64,000 nucleotides of DNA from Sheuella sp. (GCA_030650995.1 JAUSCY010000072.1:1-64000); one strand, 5' to 3'. Counted from the stretch's first letter, positions 47,456 to 57,127 are shown. Numbers and translations are program-made. Notes: generated from the sequence alone by a model not told the origin.

Positions 47456-49188
47456 AAAAAATACTCACACTGCTGGCGATCGGCTTGCTGATCGCTGTCC
47501 TACCTTATTTCTTCAAGGTTTCTCCTTACATCCTGAATATTTTCATGCAGGCCGTCACGTATTCAATTGCCGTACTGGGCATGACGGTTGTGCTGGGTTA
47601 TACGGGACAAATTAACCTCGCTCAGGCCACTTTTTTCGGACTCGGTGCCTATGCTGTAGGTTTGGGGACTGTCGATGGAGGCATGAATTTCTGGATCACG
47701 CTGGTGCTCGGTATCGCGGTCGCGACTGTCTCTGGCTTTATCTTGGGCCTGACGACTCTCCGACTGAAGGGGCATTATCTGGCGATGATCACGATCAGTT
47801 TTCAGCAAATTTTTGATCTGGTGCTGAATAACTGGATTGACTTCACAAAAGGGCCCGATGGAATTGCGGGTATCGCCCGACCATCGCTGTTCGGCTACAC
47901 GCTTTCTGATGATCGTGCCTATCTTCTGATGTGTGCAATCGTGCTGTATGCGGCAATTTATTTTGTCTGGAAGCTGCCCCAGACATCGACGGGTCGGGCA
48001 ATGCGCGCGATTCGCGAGAATGAGCTTGCCGCTGAGGTCAATGGCGTTAATAGTCTTAAAGTCAAAGTCATCGCCTTCACCATCAGTGCAGGCCTCGCGG
48101 GTCTGGGTGGCGCACTATATGCCGCAGGCTTTGCATACATCAGTCCGGATAACTTCAACTTCGCACGGTCAATTGAATTCCTGACTATGGTGTTGCTTGG
48201 TGGCGCACAGTCCGCCTTCGGTGGCGTGCTCGGGACGAGCTTGCTGATTTTGCTGCCGGAGTGGTTACGCTTTCTTAAAGAGGTTTATCTGGCGGCCTAC
48301 GGCCTGGCAGTGATCCTTATCATGGTGTTCTTGCCTACAGGAATCTGGGGACTGATCAGCGCGCGGGTGGCTAAATACAAGAAGGTCGTACCAATCGATG
48401 TCTCCTCAATCGCCCCACTCGATGTCACCGTACCGATTACAGACCCGACACCTATTCTCAAGCTTGAGAATGTACAGAAGCATTTCGGCGGCGTCAGAGC
48501 CGTTGATGGGATCACCCTCGAGGTGACCCGCGGCACAGTCCACGCACTGATTGGTCCGAATGGTTCGGGCAAGACCACGACCCTGAATATACTGAGCGGT
48601 ATTTACAAGGCAACCGCCGGCAAGATGAGTTTTGACGGCGTGGACATTACCGAAATGGCACCCTATGCACGGGCCGGTCTGGGTATGGGACGTACGTTCC
48701 AGAATATCCGTCTGTTCCCTGCCCTGTCAGTCGTTGAAAACGTCATGGTCGGCGCACAACGTGAAAATAATCCGATCGCACCCGGGCAAGCCGCCTTACG
48801 TGCACGCGCCTTATCGGCATTGAAATTTGTGGGCATGGCGGAAAACGCCGAAGTCATTGTGCAGAATTTACCTTATGGTCATCAGCGACTGGTTGAAATC
48901 GCCCGCGCGCTGGCCGGACACCCTAAGTTCTTGCTACTGGATGAACCTGCTGCGGGTCTGAACCAGACAGAAAAACAGGAGCTCGTTGCCTTACTCAAAC
49001 GCCTCAGAGGACATGGCTTAACGATTTTCCTCATCGAACATGATATCGGTCTGATAGAACAAGTCTCTGACAGAATCACCTGCCTGAATTTTGGAAAACA
49101 AATTGCCGAAGGCGAGCCGAGCTATGTGTTGCGCCATCCTGACGTGATTACCGCCTATTTAGGGGAGAGCTCACATGGCGCTGCTTGA
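47452..49188 (+). CDS. LivM permease - LivG ATPase fusion protein
   Basis: 578 aa; GYTGQINLAQATFFGLGAYAVG permease, then PILKLENVQKHFGGVRAVDGITLEV...GPNGSGKTTTLNILSG...LLLDEPAAGLNQTE. Confidence 0.95.
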   Translation: MKKILTLLAIGLLIAVLPYFFKVSPYILNIFMQAVTYSIAVLGMTVVLGYTGQINLAQATFFGLGAYAVGLGTVDGGMNFWITLVLGIAVATVSGFILGLTTLRLKGHYLAMITISFQQIFDLVLNNWIDFTKGPDGIAGIARPSLFGYTLSDDRAYLLMCAIVLYAAIYFVWKLPQTSTGRAMRAIRENELAAEVNGVNSLKVKVIAFTISAGLAGLGGALYAAGFAYISPDNFNFARSIEFLTMVLLGGAQSAFGGVLGTSLLILLPEWLRFLKEVYLAAYGLAVILIMVFLPTGIWGLISARVAKYKKVVPIDVSSIAPLDVTVPITDPTPILKLENVQKHFGGVRAVDGITLEVTRGTVHALIGPNGSGKTTTLNILSGIYKATAGKMSFDGVDITEMAPYARAGLGMGRTFQNIRLFPALSVVENVMVGAQRENNPIAPGQAALRARALSALKFVGMAENAEVIVQNLPYGHQRLVEIARALAGHPKFLLLDEPAAGLNQTEKQELVALLKRLRGHGLTIFLIEHDIGLIEQVSDRITCLNFGKQIAEGEPSYVLRHPDVITAYLGESSHGAA

Positions 49189-49903
49189 ACTTAAAAATGT
49201 AGAAAGTTATTACGGCAACGTACAGGCGCTTAAAGGTGTCTCACTTCATGTTAACCAGGGTGAGATCGTTACCTTGCTCGGTGCCAATGGTGCAGGAAAA
49301 AGCACCACCTTACGCAGCATCTCTGGCCTGGTCTCTGTCACGAGTGGAGATATTTTATTTGACGGCCAGACTGTGTTGCACACCCCATCAGAAAAAATTG
49401 TCAGTCGCGGGATTGCACACGTACCTGAAGGGCGGAGAATTTTTCCGGGATTGACCGTCAAAGAAAACATCATGATCGGCAGTTCTGCCCGTGGCAATAT
49501 CGGACGCGTGCAGCTCGAATCCGAAGTAGAGGAAATGTTTGAAATATTTCCTCCCCTTGAGAGGTTGTCCAAAGCACTGGGATGGAGTCTTTCAGGTGGT
49601 GAACAACAAATGCTGGCGGTCGCGCGCGGGCTGATGTCCAAACCAAAACTATTGTTGCTTGACGAGCCTTCGCTCGGCCTGGCGCCACTCATTGTGCAGC
49701 AGCTATTTGCCACGATTCGAAAAATTCGTGAACGGGGCATGACAATTCTGCTCGTGGAACAAAACGCCAATATGGCACTTTCAGTGGCAGACCGAGGCTA
49801 TGTCCTGGTGACAGGCGAATTAACGGTCGAGGGCACACCCGAGCAACTGCTGAATAATGAAGAAGTACGGTCCGCCTACCTGGGAGGCGGACAGAAAAAA
49901 TAA
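49175..49903 (+). CDS. ABC transporter ATP-binding protein (LivF family)
   Basis: GANGAGKSTTLRSISGL, LSGGEQQMLAVARGLMSKPKLLLLDEPSLGLAP. Confidence 0.95.
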   Translation: MALLELKNVESYYGNVQALKGVSLHVNQGEIVTLLGANGAGKSTTLRSISGLVSVTSGDILFDGQTVLHTPSEKIVSRGIAHVPEGRRIFPGLTVKENIMIGSSARGNIGRVQLESEVEEMFEIFPPLERLSKALGWSLSGGEQQMLAVARGLMSKPKLLLLDEPSLGLAPLIVQQLFATIRKIRERGMTILLVEQNANMALSVADRGYVLVTGELTVEGTPEQLLNNEEVRSAYLGGGQKK

Positions 49904-50013
49904 ACGTTTTATCAAGAGCACATTTTTTTCCATAAATAGTTCAAGTTCTGTTTGCAATCAAAGCGCATGTTTTTTTTGAATTAAAAATTTATAAGAACAA
50001 CTGGAGATATTTC

Positions 50014-51147
50014 ATGAAAACTAAATTTTTTTCTTTGAGTGCTGCTGCATTAATGGCGGCAATCACGATCAATGTTCAAGCTGCAGATCCGATTAAATTC
50101 GGCATGATGGCAGAAAGCTCTGGTCCGAACGCTGAGGCAGGCGTCTATCAGATCAATGGTGCAAAAATGGCTGTTGAGGAAATCAATGCAGCGGGCGGCG
50201 TACTAGGTCGTCCCCTTGAGCTGCGCGCGGAAGACAATCAAAGTACGAACCCCGGTTCGGTCTTGGCGATTTCCAAACTAACCAGTGGCGGTGATATAAC
50301 TGCGCTGATTGGCTCCGTACGCAGCACGCAGATTCAAGCCGTTGCACCGACCGTTGCGAAAGCCGGTCTGCCTATGGTGATTGGTGGGACCGACTACAGC
50401 CTGACGCACGTCAATAACCCATGGATTTTCCGTGCCCGCCCAAATGATGGCTACTCAGCGAAAGTCATCGCCGACTATGGCGTCAATACCCTGAAGCTAA
50501 AAAAATGGGCGATTGTGCACTCCACAGATGCCTTTGGCAACGGCGGTAAAAACAATCTGGTCGAAGCACTCAAAGCGCTCGGCATCACACCTGTTTCTGT
50601 GCAAGGCTTTACCAGTAACTCCCAGGATTTCACACCTATCGTATTAGCGATCAAACAATCTGGCGCGGATGTTATCTCGAGCTACATCGCCAACTCAACT
50701 GATGTGGGTATTTTCGCTAAACAATTGCGACAGCTCGGTGTGAATGCGACCTGGGTCGGCTCACCCTCCCTTTCAACCGACACGGCAATGAAACTCGCTG
50801 GCGATGCGTTGCATGGCACATACTCAATAGCTGATTACGCTGTTGAATCCAGTCCAGAAACAAAAGCTTATGCTGAAAAATATAAAGCAAAATACAAGAT
50901 CGAAGCTGACCTGTACTCTGCCTGGGCGTACGATGCGGTCAAACTGCTAGCGATGGCAATCACAAACGGCAAGAGTACCAAGCCAGCTGACATCCAAAAA
51001 GCACTACATGGGATTCAGGGCTACAAAGGTGTCGAAGGCACGTATAACTTTGACAAAAATGGTGATGGATTACATGGTTACAACATCGTGAAAAACGAGA
51101 AGGGCAATATCGTATTCGTTAAACATATCGATTTTGCACCGAAGTAA
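50014..51147 (+). CDS. ABC transporter substrate-binding protein (LivK-like)
   Basis: Signal peptide; PIKFGMMAESSGPNAEAGVYQINGAKMAVEEINAAGGVLGRPLELRAEDNQS. Confidence 0.94.
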   Translation: MKTKFFSLSAAALMAAITINVQAADPIKFGMMAESSGPNAEAGVYQINGAKMAVEEINAAGGVLGRPLELRAEDNQSTNPGSVLAISKLTSGGDITALIGSVRSTQIQAVAPTVAKAGLPMVIGGTDYSLTHVNNPWIFRARPNDGYSAKVIADYGVNTLKLKKWAIVHSTDAFGNGGKNNLVEALKALGITPVSVQGFTSNSQDFTPIVLAIKQSGADVISSYIANSTDVGIFAKQLRQLGVNATWVGSPSLSTDTAMKLAGDALHGTYSIADYAVESSPETKAYAEKYKAKYKIEADLYSAWAYDAVKLLAMAITNGKSTKPADIQKALHGIQGYKGVEGTYNFDKNGDGLHGYNIVKNEKGNIVFVKHIDFAPK

Positions 51148-51266
51148 TTTGACCTGTACTGTCCATGTGTAAAGGTCACTCTCTCACAGAGAATGATTTG
51201 AATTTCTACACGGCCTACCTTAAGCTTTATGCATGCAGGTAGGCCGATTTCATTGAAGATCAAAAT

Positions 51267-52178
51267 ATGCAAAAAATACGTCTGGGTGCAATTTCCCGCA
51301 ATTATTTCAATATGCCCATCTGGATTGCCGCGCATACAGGCATGTTTGAACAAGTGGGTCTGGACGTATCAATCGAGCTGTACGAACCGATCGACGAAGT
51401 CTGGAAAAGACTTCAGGATGGCAGACTGGATCTAGCACTGGGAGTCACTGAGCACATCATTCTGGATAGCGAAAGTGGTGGCCACCTCGAAATTATCGGT
51501 GGCAATGTCAACCGCTTGCCCTTCTCTCTCATCACAGGCAAGGGCATACATAGTTTTCAAGATATGAAAGGTCGCACAATTGGCGTGTCCTCGGTCCAGG
51601 CCGGTAGCTCATCGCTGGTGATGAAAATCATGGGATCGCACGGTTTGCACTATCCCCAGGACTACAACATTGTTGCTGTAGGTCCGATTCTCGCTCGGTG
51701 GGAGAAACTACAAAACGGTGAAATCGATGCAGGCCTACAAGGTGCGCCGTTGAACTATATCGCCCAAGACCTTGGCTTTCATTCCCTGTGCGAGCCGCGC
51801 GATCAATTCCCCTGGTTTCAATTCACATCATTGAATGTGGATGCTCACTGGGCCAAGGCACATCACGCAGCGGTTGTTGCTTTCATGAAAGCATTTATAC
51901 GTGCGCATATATGGTTTTATGAGAATAAACAAGGCAGTCAGAACATTGCAATGCAAGAGACTGGCATCACAGCGCAATATGCAGATCGTGCATGGGAAGA
52001 ATATACCTCTGCGGAAATATTCCCACGAGACGCTCGTGCTAACCCGGAATCGATCCAGTCCTTGATTGATATCAGCGCCTTGCTCAGGCATGTCCCCAAG
52101 CGCGCAGAGTCGCGCGCAAAATCCTATATCAATTCAGTCTATATAGATGAGGCAAATCTCGGATTAAGCGCAGGCTGA
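51267..52178 (+). CDS. NMT1/SsuA-like periplasmic-binding-fold protein without signal peptide
   Basis: 303 aa; begins MQKIRLGAISRNYFNMPIWIAAHTGMFEQVGLDVSIELYEPIDEVWKRLQDGRLDLALG. Confidence 0.8.
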   Translation: MQKIRLGAISRNYFNMPIWIAAHTGMFEQVGLDVSIELYEPIDEVWKRLQDGRLDLALGVTEHIILDSESGGHLEIIGGNVNRLPFSLITGKGIHSFQDMKGRTIGVSSVQAGSSSLVMKIMGSHGLHYPQDYNIVAVGPILARWEKLQNGEIDAGLQGAPLNYIAQDLGFHSLCEPRDQFPWFQFTSLNVDAHWAKAHHAAVVAFMKAFIRAHIWFYENKQGSQNIAMQETGITAQYADRAWEEYTSAEIFPRDARANPESIQSLIDISALLRHVPKRAESRAKSYINSVYIDEANLGLSAG

Positions 52179-52194
52179 CTGTTGCAGCCATTCA

Positions 52195-52220
52195 CTGAAG
52201 CTCTTAACTGAAGATCTTAA
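52195..52220. repeat. 13-bp tandem repeat CTGAAGCTCTTAA / CTGAAGATCTTAA
   Basis: Adjacent copies with one mismatch in the convergent intergenic region. Confidence 0.8.
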
Positions 52221-52250
52221 TTGTGAAGCCCTTGTCACCGCAGTGACGTT

Positions 52251-52523
52251 TTAGCCGCCTTCAATTCTGGGAATAAAGAAAACCTCACACCCGGCAGGAA
52301 CTTTCTGGGTATAGACCACCTCGTGAATCACGCCATCAATCGCGATGGAAGTTTCTTCCTCGAGGTGCTCCCCCAATCCTGGAAACAGGGTATTCATCGC
52401 ACTGAGAACACCGCGAACGGTGGTCGCCTGCACATTGAATTCCCTGACGCCACCGGTATAACGTCTGCTAAAACCGCCGGTCAACATGACCCGGACGGTT
52501 TGAGGCAAGTCGGTATCAGCCAT
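52251..52523 (-). CDS. MoaD/ThiS-family (beta-grasp sulfur carrier-like) protein
   Basis: MADTDLPQTVRVMLTGGFSRRYTGG...VFFIPRIEGG*, C-terminal Gly-Gly followed directly by TAA; ATG 52523 overlaps the upstream hydroxylase gene. Confidence 0.85.
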   Translation of the reverse strand: MADTDLPQTVRVMLTGGFSRRYTGGVREFNVQATTVRGVLSAMNTLFPGLGEHLEEETSIAIDGVIHEVVYTQKVPAGCEVFFIPRIEGG

Positions 52524-54795
52524 TATGCGCGTCGATCGCCGCAAGCACCTTTGGAGGTGACATGGGCAAGTCAGTCATACGACAGCCTGTGGCCTGAAAA
52601 ATTGCATTGGCCATTGCTGCCATAGGAGGCACGATGTTGGCCTCGCCAACGCCTTTGACTCCGAAAGGATGCAAGGGGTTGGGGACCTCGACAATCACAG
52701 CTTCGATCATCGGCAGGTCGGAAGCCACCGGGATTCTGTAATCCAGGAAACCTGCATTCGCCAGACGACCATTTTTGTCGTAGATGTATTCTTCGTTCAA
52801 GGCCCAGCCGATCCCCTGCACGACACCGCCATGAATCTGACCTTCGACATACTTGCGGTGAATCGCACGACCAACGTCCTGCGCGGCGACGAAACGCAAC
52901 ACAGTGACTTTACCCGTATCAGGATCAACTTCCACATCGCAGAACTGTGTTGAAAAGCCAGGAGCGTTACCACCCGCATTGACAGAGGCCTCTACACCGA
53001 TCGGTCCACCTGTGACGGAGCGCTTGGCAGCGATCGCTTTAAGCGACAGCGGCGCAAAATCACCCACGCTCATATCAGCGGGTTTGGCAAAACCATCTTC
53101 CCAGACCACTCCGGTGACATCGACGTCCCACATCAGAGCGGCGCGCAAACGCAACTCATCAATGATCTTGTTACAAGCATCGACAACGACCATGCCTGTT
53201 GCAAAGGTCACGCGCGAACCGCCTGTTACGTGGTTATAGCCAATCGATGCTGTGTCAGCCACAGTCGAGCGCACGGATTCGTAAGGCACACCAAGCGTTT
53301 CTGCAGCCATCAATGCCATCGAGGCGCGAGAGCCACCTACATCCATACTACCGGTGGCGATAATGACGGTGCCATCTTCGTTGATATGCACGCTTGCGGT
53401 TGACTCTCCACCACCGTTGAACCAGAATCCTGAAGCTACGCCCCTACCCTGATTTTTACCCAGCGGTTTTTTATATTCGGGATGATCAAGCAGGACCTGA
53501 ATCGTCTCAGCAAAACCGTCGTGAGAGTGTTTAGGTCCCCAGGAGGTCGGCGAACCAGCTTTTACTGCATTTTTTAAACGCAGTTTTAATGGATCCATAC
53601 CGATTTTCGTAGCCAGAATATCCAGCACACTTTCAACAGCGAAAGCTGAGATCGGCGAACCTGGAGCGCGGTATGCAGCGGACTTGGGGCGATTGCTCAC
53701 CACATCTAGCCCGACTGCGCGCGTATTGGCAATCTCGTAAGGAGCGAAGCAGCACATTGTCGCGTTCATGACGGGCGAGCCTGGAAATGCGCCCGCCTGG
53801 AACTTGAACAGTCCGTCTGCAGCAACGATAGTGCCGTCTTTTTTGACACCGATCTTGACCGTCATCGATGCGCCCGAGGTAGGACCTGTCGCTTTAAAAA
53901 CATCTTCACGGCTCATCATGATTTTCACAGGATGTCCGGTCAGTCGCGAAAGCAGCAAAGCAACTGGCTCGACATAGACAACAGTTTTACCACCGAAGCC
54001 ACCGCCGATCTCCGCCGGATGGACCAGCAGATCACTCAGATTAATGCCTAATAGTTTTGCAGTATAGGCACGCACAACAAAGTGCCCCTGGCTCGAGGAC
54101 CAAAGTTCGCACTGACCGTCAGCGCCGTAGCGAGCCAGACATGCATGCGGTTCAATGTAGCCCTGGTGAACAGGCGCAGTCTTGAAACTCATTTCAACGA
54201 CTTCGTCTGCCGAAGCAAATCCAGCCTCAAGGTCACCGACTTTAAACTCGGTACGCTTTGCAACGTTCGAAGGTTTCGTTGGCGCGGGCTCGACACCACG
54301 CGTGACCATGTCCGCATAGAGCAGCGGAGCGTTATCGGCCATGGCCTCGTCCACATCAATGACATGTGGCAACACTTCATATTCAACTTCGATCAGCTTG
54401 ATTGCCTGTTCAGCGATTGCGCGTGTTGAAGCAGCGACTGCAGCCACTGCATGGCCTTCGTACAAAGCCTTCTCACGCGCCATGATGTTACGCGTCATGT
54501 GCCAGTAATTGACAGCGACGCGCTCAGGGCCAACGTAATCAAATTTATGATCTGGAAAATCCTTTCCGGTAATCACGCACTTGACGCCAGGCAATGCCAA
54601 GGCTTTCTCGACGTTGATCGAACGGATATTGGCGTGCGCATGGGGTGAGCGCAGAATTTGCGACCACAACATACCTGGCAAATCGTAATCTGCTCCATAC
54701 TGAGCAACGCCAGTTACTTTTTGAACGCCATCGGGACGCACAGGACTGGTGCCGACAACCTTCATGGGTTTTGTTGAGTTCAGGTGAGTTGTCAT
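52516..54795 (-). CDS. xanthine dehydrogenase-family molybdenum-binding subunit
   Basis: 759 aa; GGGFGGKTVVYVEPVALLLSRLTGHPVKIMMSREDVF, GVKGVGEANIVPPMAAMANAI. Confidence 0.95.
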   Translation of the reverse strand: MTTHLNSTKPMKVVGTSPVRPDGVQKVTGVAQYGADYDLPGMLWSQILRSPHAHANIRSINVEKALALPGVKCVITGKDFPDHKFDYVGPERVAVNYWHMTRNIMAREKALYEGHAVAAVAASTRAIAEQAIKLIEVEYEVLPHVIDVDEAMADNAPLLYADMVTRGVEPAPTKPSNVAKRTEFKVGDLEAGFASADEVVEMSFKTAPVHQGYIEPHACLARYGADGQCELWSSSQGHFVVRAYTAKLLGINLSDLLVHPAEIGGGFGGKTVVYVEPVALLLSRLTGHPVKIMMSREDVFKATGPTSGASMTVKIGVKKDGTIVAADGLFKFQAGAFPGSPVMNATMCCFAPYEIANTRAVGLDVVSNRPKSAAYRAPGSPISAFAVESVLDILATKIGMDPLKLRLKNAVKAGSPTSWGPKHSHDGFAETIQVLLDHPEYKKPLGKNQGRGVASGFWFNGGGESTASVHINEDGTVIIATGSMDVGGSRASMALMAAETLGVPYESVRSTVADTASIGYNHVTGGSRVTFATGMVVVDACNKIIDELRLRAALMWDVDVTGVVWEDGFAKPADMSVGDFAPLSLKAIAAKRSVTGGPIGVEASVNAGGNAPGFSTQFCDVEVDPDTGKVTVLRFVAAQDVGRAIHRKYVEGQIHGGVVQGIGWALNEEYIYDKNGRLANAGFLDYRIPVASDLPMIEAVIVEVPNPLHPFGVKGVGEANIVPPMAAMANAIFQATGCRMTDLPMSPPKVLAAIDAHNG

Positions 54796-54798
54796 GAT

Positions 54799-55275
54799 TC
54801 AGGCTCCGCGCATTTCACGGGCAGCGTCAAGCACGGCCTCGATGATTTTGTTGTAGCCCGTGCAACGACAGAGGTTGCCTGCAAGCCAGAAACGCACTTC
54901 TTCTTCAGTCGGGTCAGGATTACGCTCAAGCAAAGCACGTGCAGCGATCAGAAATCCTGGCGTACAGATACCGCATTGAAGTGCGGCATGCTCAAGAAAT
55001 TTACGCTGCAAAACATGTAGCTCTGCTCCATTGGACATGCCTTCGATCGTCTGAATTGATTTACCGTTAGCCTCGACACCGAGCACCAGGCACGAACAAA
55101 CCATGCGACCATCGAGCGTCACACTGCACGCTCCGCAATCGCCTGTCCCGCAGCCTTCTTTGGTGCCGGTCATGTGCAGATCATCACGCAACACATTCAA
55201 AAGCGTCTGCTGTGTTTCGCACAAAAATTCTACTGGGTCACCATTAATGACCGTTGATACATGATGCTTAGACAT
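54799..55275 (-). CDS. (2Fe-2S)-binding subunit of molybdenum hydroxylase
   Basis: GCGTGDCGACSVTLDGRMVCSC, CGICTPGFLIAARALL...GNLCRCTGYNKIIEAV. Confidence 0.95.
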   Translation of the reverse strand: MSKHHVSTVINGDPVEFLCETQQTLLNVLRDDLHMTGTKEGCGTGDCGACSVTLDGRMVCSCLVLGVEANGKSIQTIEGMSNGAELHVLQRKFLEHAALQCGICTPGFLIAARALLERNPDPTEEEVRFWLAGNLCRCTGYNKIIEAVLDAAREMRGA

Positions 55276-56148
55276 TTATTTTTTCCCCTGGGCTCGGTTC
55301 AAGGCCACGACTGCCGCACGGCGAGCCAGCACACCTGCTACTTTGATACGGAACGCTTTGGTTCCACGTTTGTCATCGATTGGTCTGGCCGCGGCACTCG
55401 CAGCGGCGGCAAGCTTGGTTAAAGCTGCTTCATCAACCTTGGTACCAATCAAAGCTGCCGCAGCTTCCGGAACGAGCAACGCCCGCTCCGCCACAGCACC
55501 CAACACGACTCGCGCCTGTGTACAGACGCCCTGTTCGTCCAGGCTCAGATTCACAGCACAACCCACCACGGCAATATCCATCTCAGAGCGAGGGGTAAAA
55601 CGCAAATATGCATCGCCCGAACGCGCAGGACGCTGCGGAAGAAAAAAGGATGTGACCAGCTCACCACGCGCGAGAGTTGTTTTACCTGGACCGGCTGCGA
55701 TCTGCTCAACGGGTATCTCACGTACTCCGTTGGGGCCGACAATGCGTGCCACAGCCGATGCAGCGATCATCGCAGGCACCGTATCGGCTGCTGGTGAAGC
55801 ATTACAGACATTACCGCCGACCGAGGCACGGCCTCGCACCTGAACAGAGCCGACCCAGTTCAGGCCATCCGTCACACCGGGCCAGACACTGACAAAAGCC
55901 TTGTTTTCGACCAAGTGCATACAGGGCACGGCAGCACCGAAACGATAACCACCGTTTTCGGTCGCGATGTTGGTCATTTCGCTGATTCCTTTGACGTCAA
56001 GAACCAGCTCGGGCTTAGTCATACCATTGCGCATCTGGATCAACAGATCTGTGCCGCCTGAAAGGACTTTTGCCAGTCCTTGTGTACTGGCCAGAAGCGC
56101 CGAAGCTGCCTCGACCGTTGTAGGTGATTCAAAACGCATTTCGTTCAT
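55276..56148 (-). CDS. FAD-binding (medium) subunit of molybdenum hydroxylase
   Basis: KVLSGGTDLLIQMRNG, VRGRASVGGNVCNASPAADTVPAMIA. Confidence 0.94.
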   Translation of the reverse strand: MNEMRFESPTTVEAASALLASTQGLAKVLSGGTDLLIQMRNGMTKPELVLDVKGISEMTNIATENGGYRFGAAVPCMHLVENKAFVSVWPGVTDGLNWVGSVQVRGRASVGGNVCNASPAADTVPAMIAASAVARIVGPNGVREIPVEQIAAGPGKTTLARGELVTSFFLPQRPARSGDAYLRFTPRSEMDIAVVGCAVNLSLDEQGVCTQARVVLGAVAERALLVPEAAAALIGTKVDEAALTKLAAAASAAARPIDDKRGTKAFRIKVAGVLARRAAVVALNRAQGKK

Positions 56149-56222
56149 CTCGCTTCCCTGATCATTTTTTGTCTGACTCCATTTATACCTAACGGATAAT
56201 TCATTCTATTCTATATACAAAG

Positions 56223-56253
56223 TAAGTTAAAACAGGTTAGTAAAGTTAAAACC
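56223..56253. repeat. direct repeat GTAAGTTAAAAC / GTAAAGTTAAAAC in divergent intergenic region
   Basis: 56223-56234 and 56241-56253, between the hydroxylase operon and the alpha/beta hydrolase. Confidence 0.7.
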
Positions 56254-56290
56254 CGGCATAAGACCCCAAATAAAAAGGCATTAAGACAAC

Positions 56291-57127
56291 ATGAACCCAG
56301 CAATCGAATCTCAATTCAACCCCCGTACGACCGTACCAGATGTAGGTATCTACACCGCTCGGGGGGATAAGCTCAGCGCCCAAGCACGCGCCAACTATGC
56401 GTTTGAATCTGATGTGCGCTATGGAAATGGCCCTCTTGCAGACCTCGACTTTTTCCCCGCCAAGTCAGCAGGACGCCCACTTGTTGTGTTTTTGCACGGA
56501 GGTTACTGGCGCGCCAGGGATAAAAAAGACTATAGCTTTGTCGTAAATGCCCTGCATTCAGCAGATTGCTCGGTCGTTGTCATGAATTACGACCTCTGCC
56601 CCGCTGTCAAACTCTCTCAAATCGTCCAGCAAGTCAAAGACGGCTTAGTATGGCTTGCCTCCCAGGCTGAACGCTGGGATTTTGACGCTAAACAAATTTT
56701 TGTCTCCGGACATTCGGCAGGCGCACATTTGCTTGCTGCGGTGCTGGCGCAGACAGGCCAGTCTTATCAGCTTCCTGCAGGCATCATTAAAAAGGCGTAT
56801 CTGCTCAGTGGTGTCTACGACGTCGAACCTGTGCTGGAAATTTCCGTCAATGAGGAAATTCGGCTTTTACCTGATGAGGTACACGCCATGAGCCCCTTGA
56901 GATTTAAATTCAGTCCGGAAACTTCGTACGAAATCTATGCCGGAGGTGGTGAGCCACGCGACTGGATTCGTGAGTCCAGCAGATTTGCCCAACATTTGAA
57001 AGAGCAAGGCTGTGCCGTCCAATATCAGACGATAGGTGACTTGAATCACTACTCCCTCATGTTTGAGTTTGAAACACCAGAGGGCCTTATTGCTTCACAA
57101 ATTCGAAAAGACATCACACCGATCTAA
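56291..57127 (+). CDS. alpha/beta hydrolase (kynurenine formamidase-like)
   Basis: 278 aa; VVFLHGGYWRARDKKDYSFVVNAL, VSGHSAGAHLLAAVLAQ, DLNHYSLM. Confidence 0.88.
   Translation: MNPAIESQFNPRTTVPDVGIYTARGDKLSAQARANYAFESDVRYGNGPLADLDFFPAKSAGRPLVVFLHGGYWRARDKKDYSFVVNALHSADCSVVVMNYDLCPAVKLSQIVQQVKDGLVWLASQAERWDFDAKQIFVSGHSAGAHLLAAVLAQTGQSYQLPAGIIKKAYLLSGVYDVEPVLEISVNEEIRLLPDEVHAMSPLRFKFSPETSYEIYAGGGEPRDWIRESSRFAQHLKEQGCAVQYQTIGDLNHYSLMFEFETPEGLIASQIRKDITPI

Noticed and set aside
51078-51353. 91-aa minus ORF across the LivK-like/NMT1 gap
   Set aside because: Overlaps two plus-strand genes and has no recognisable family features.
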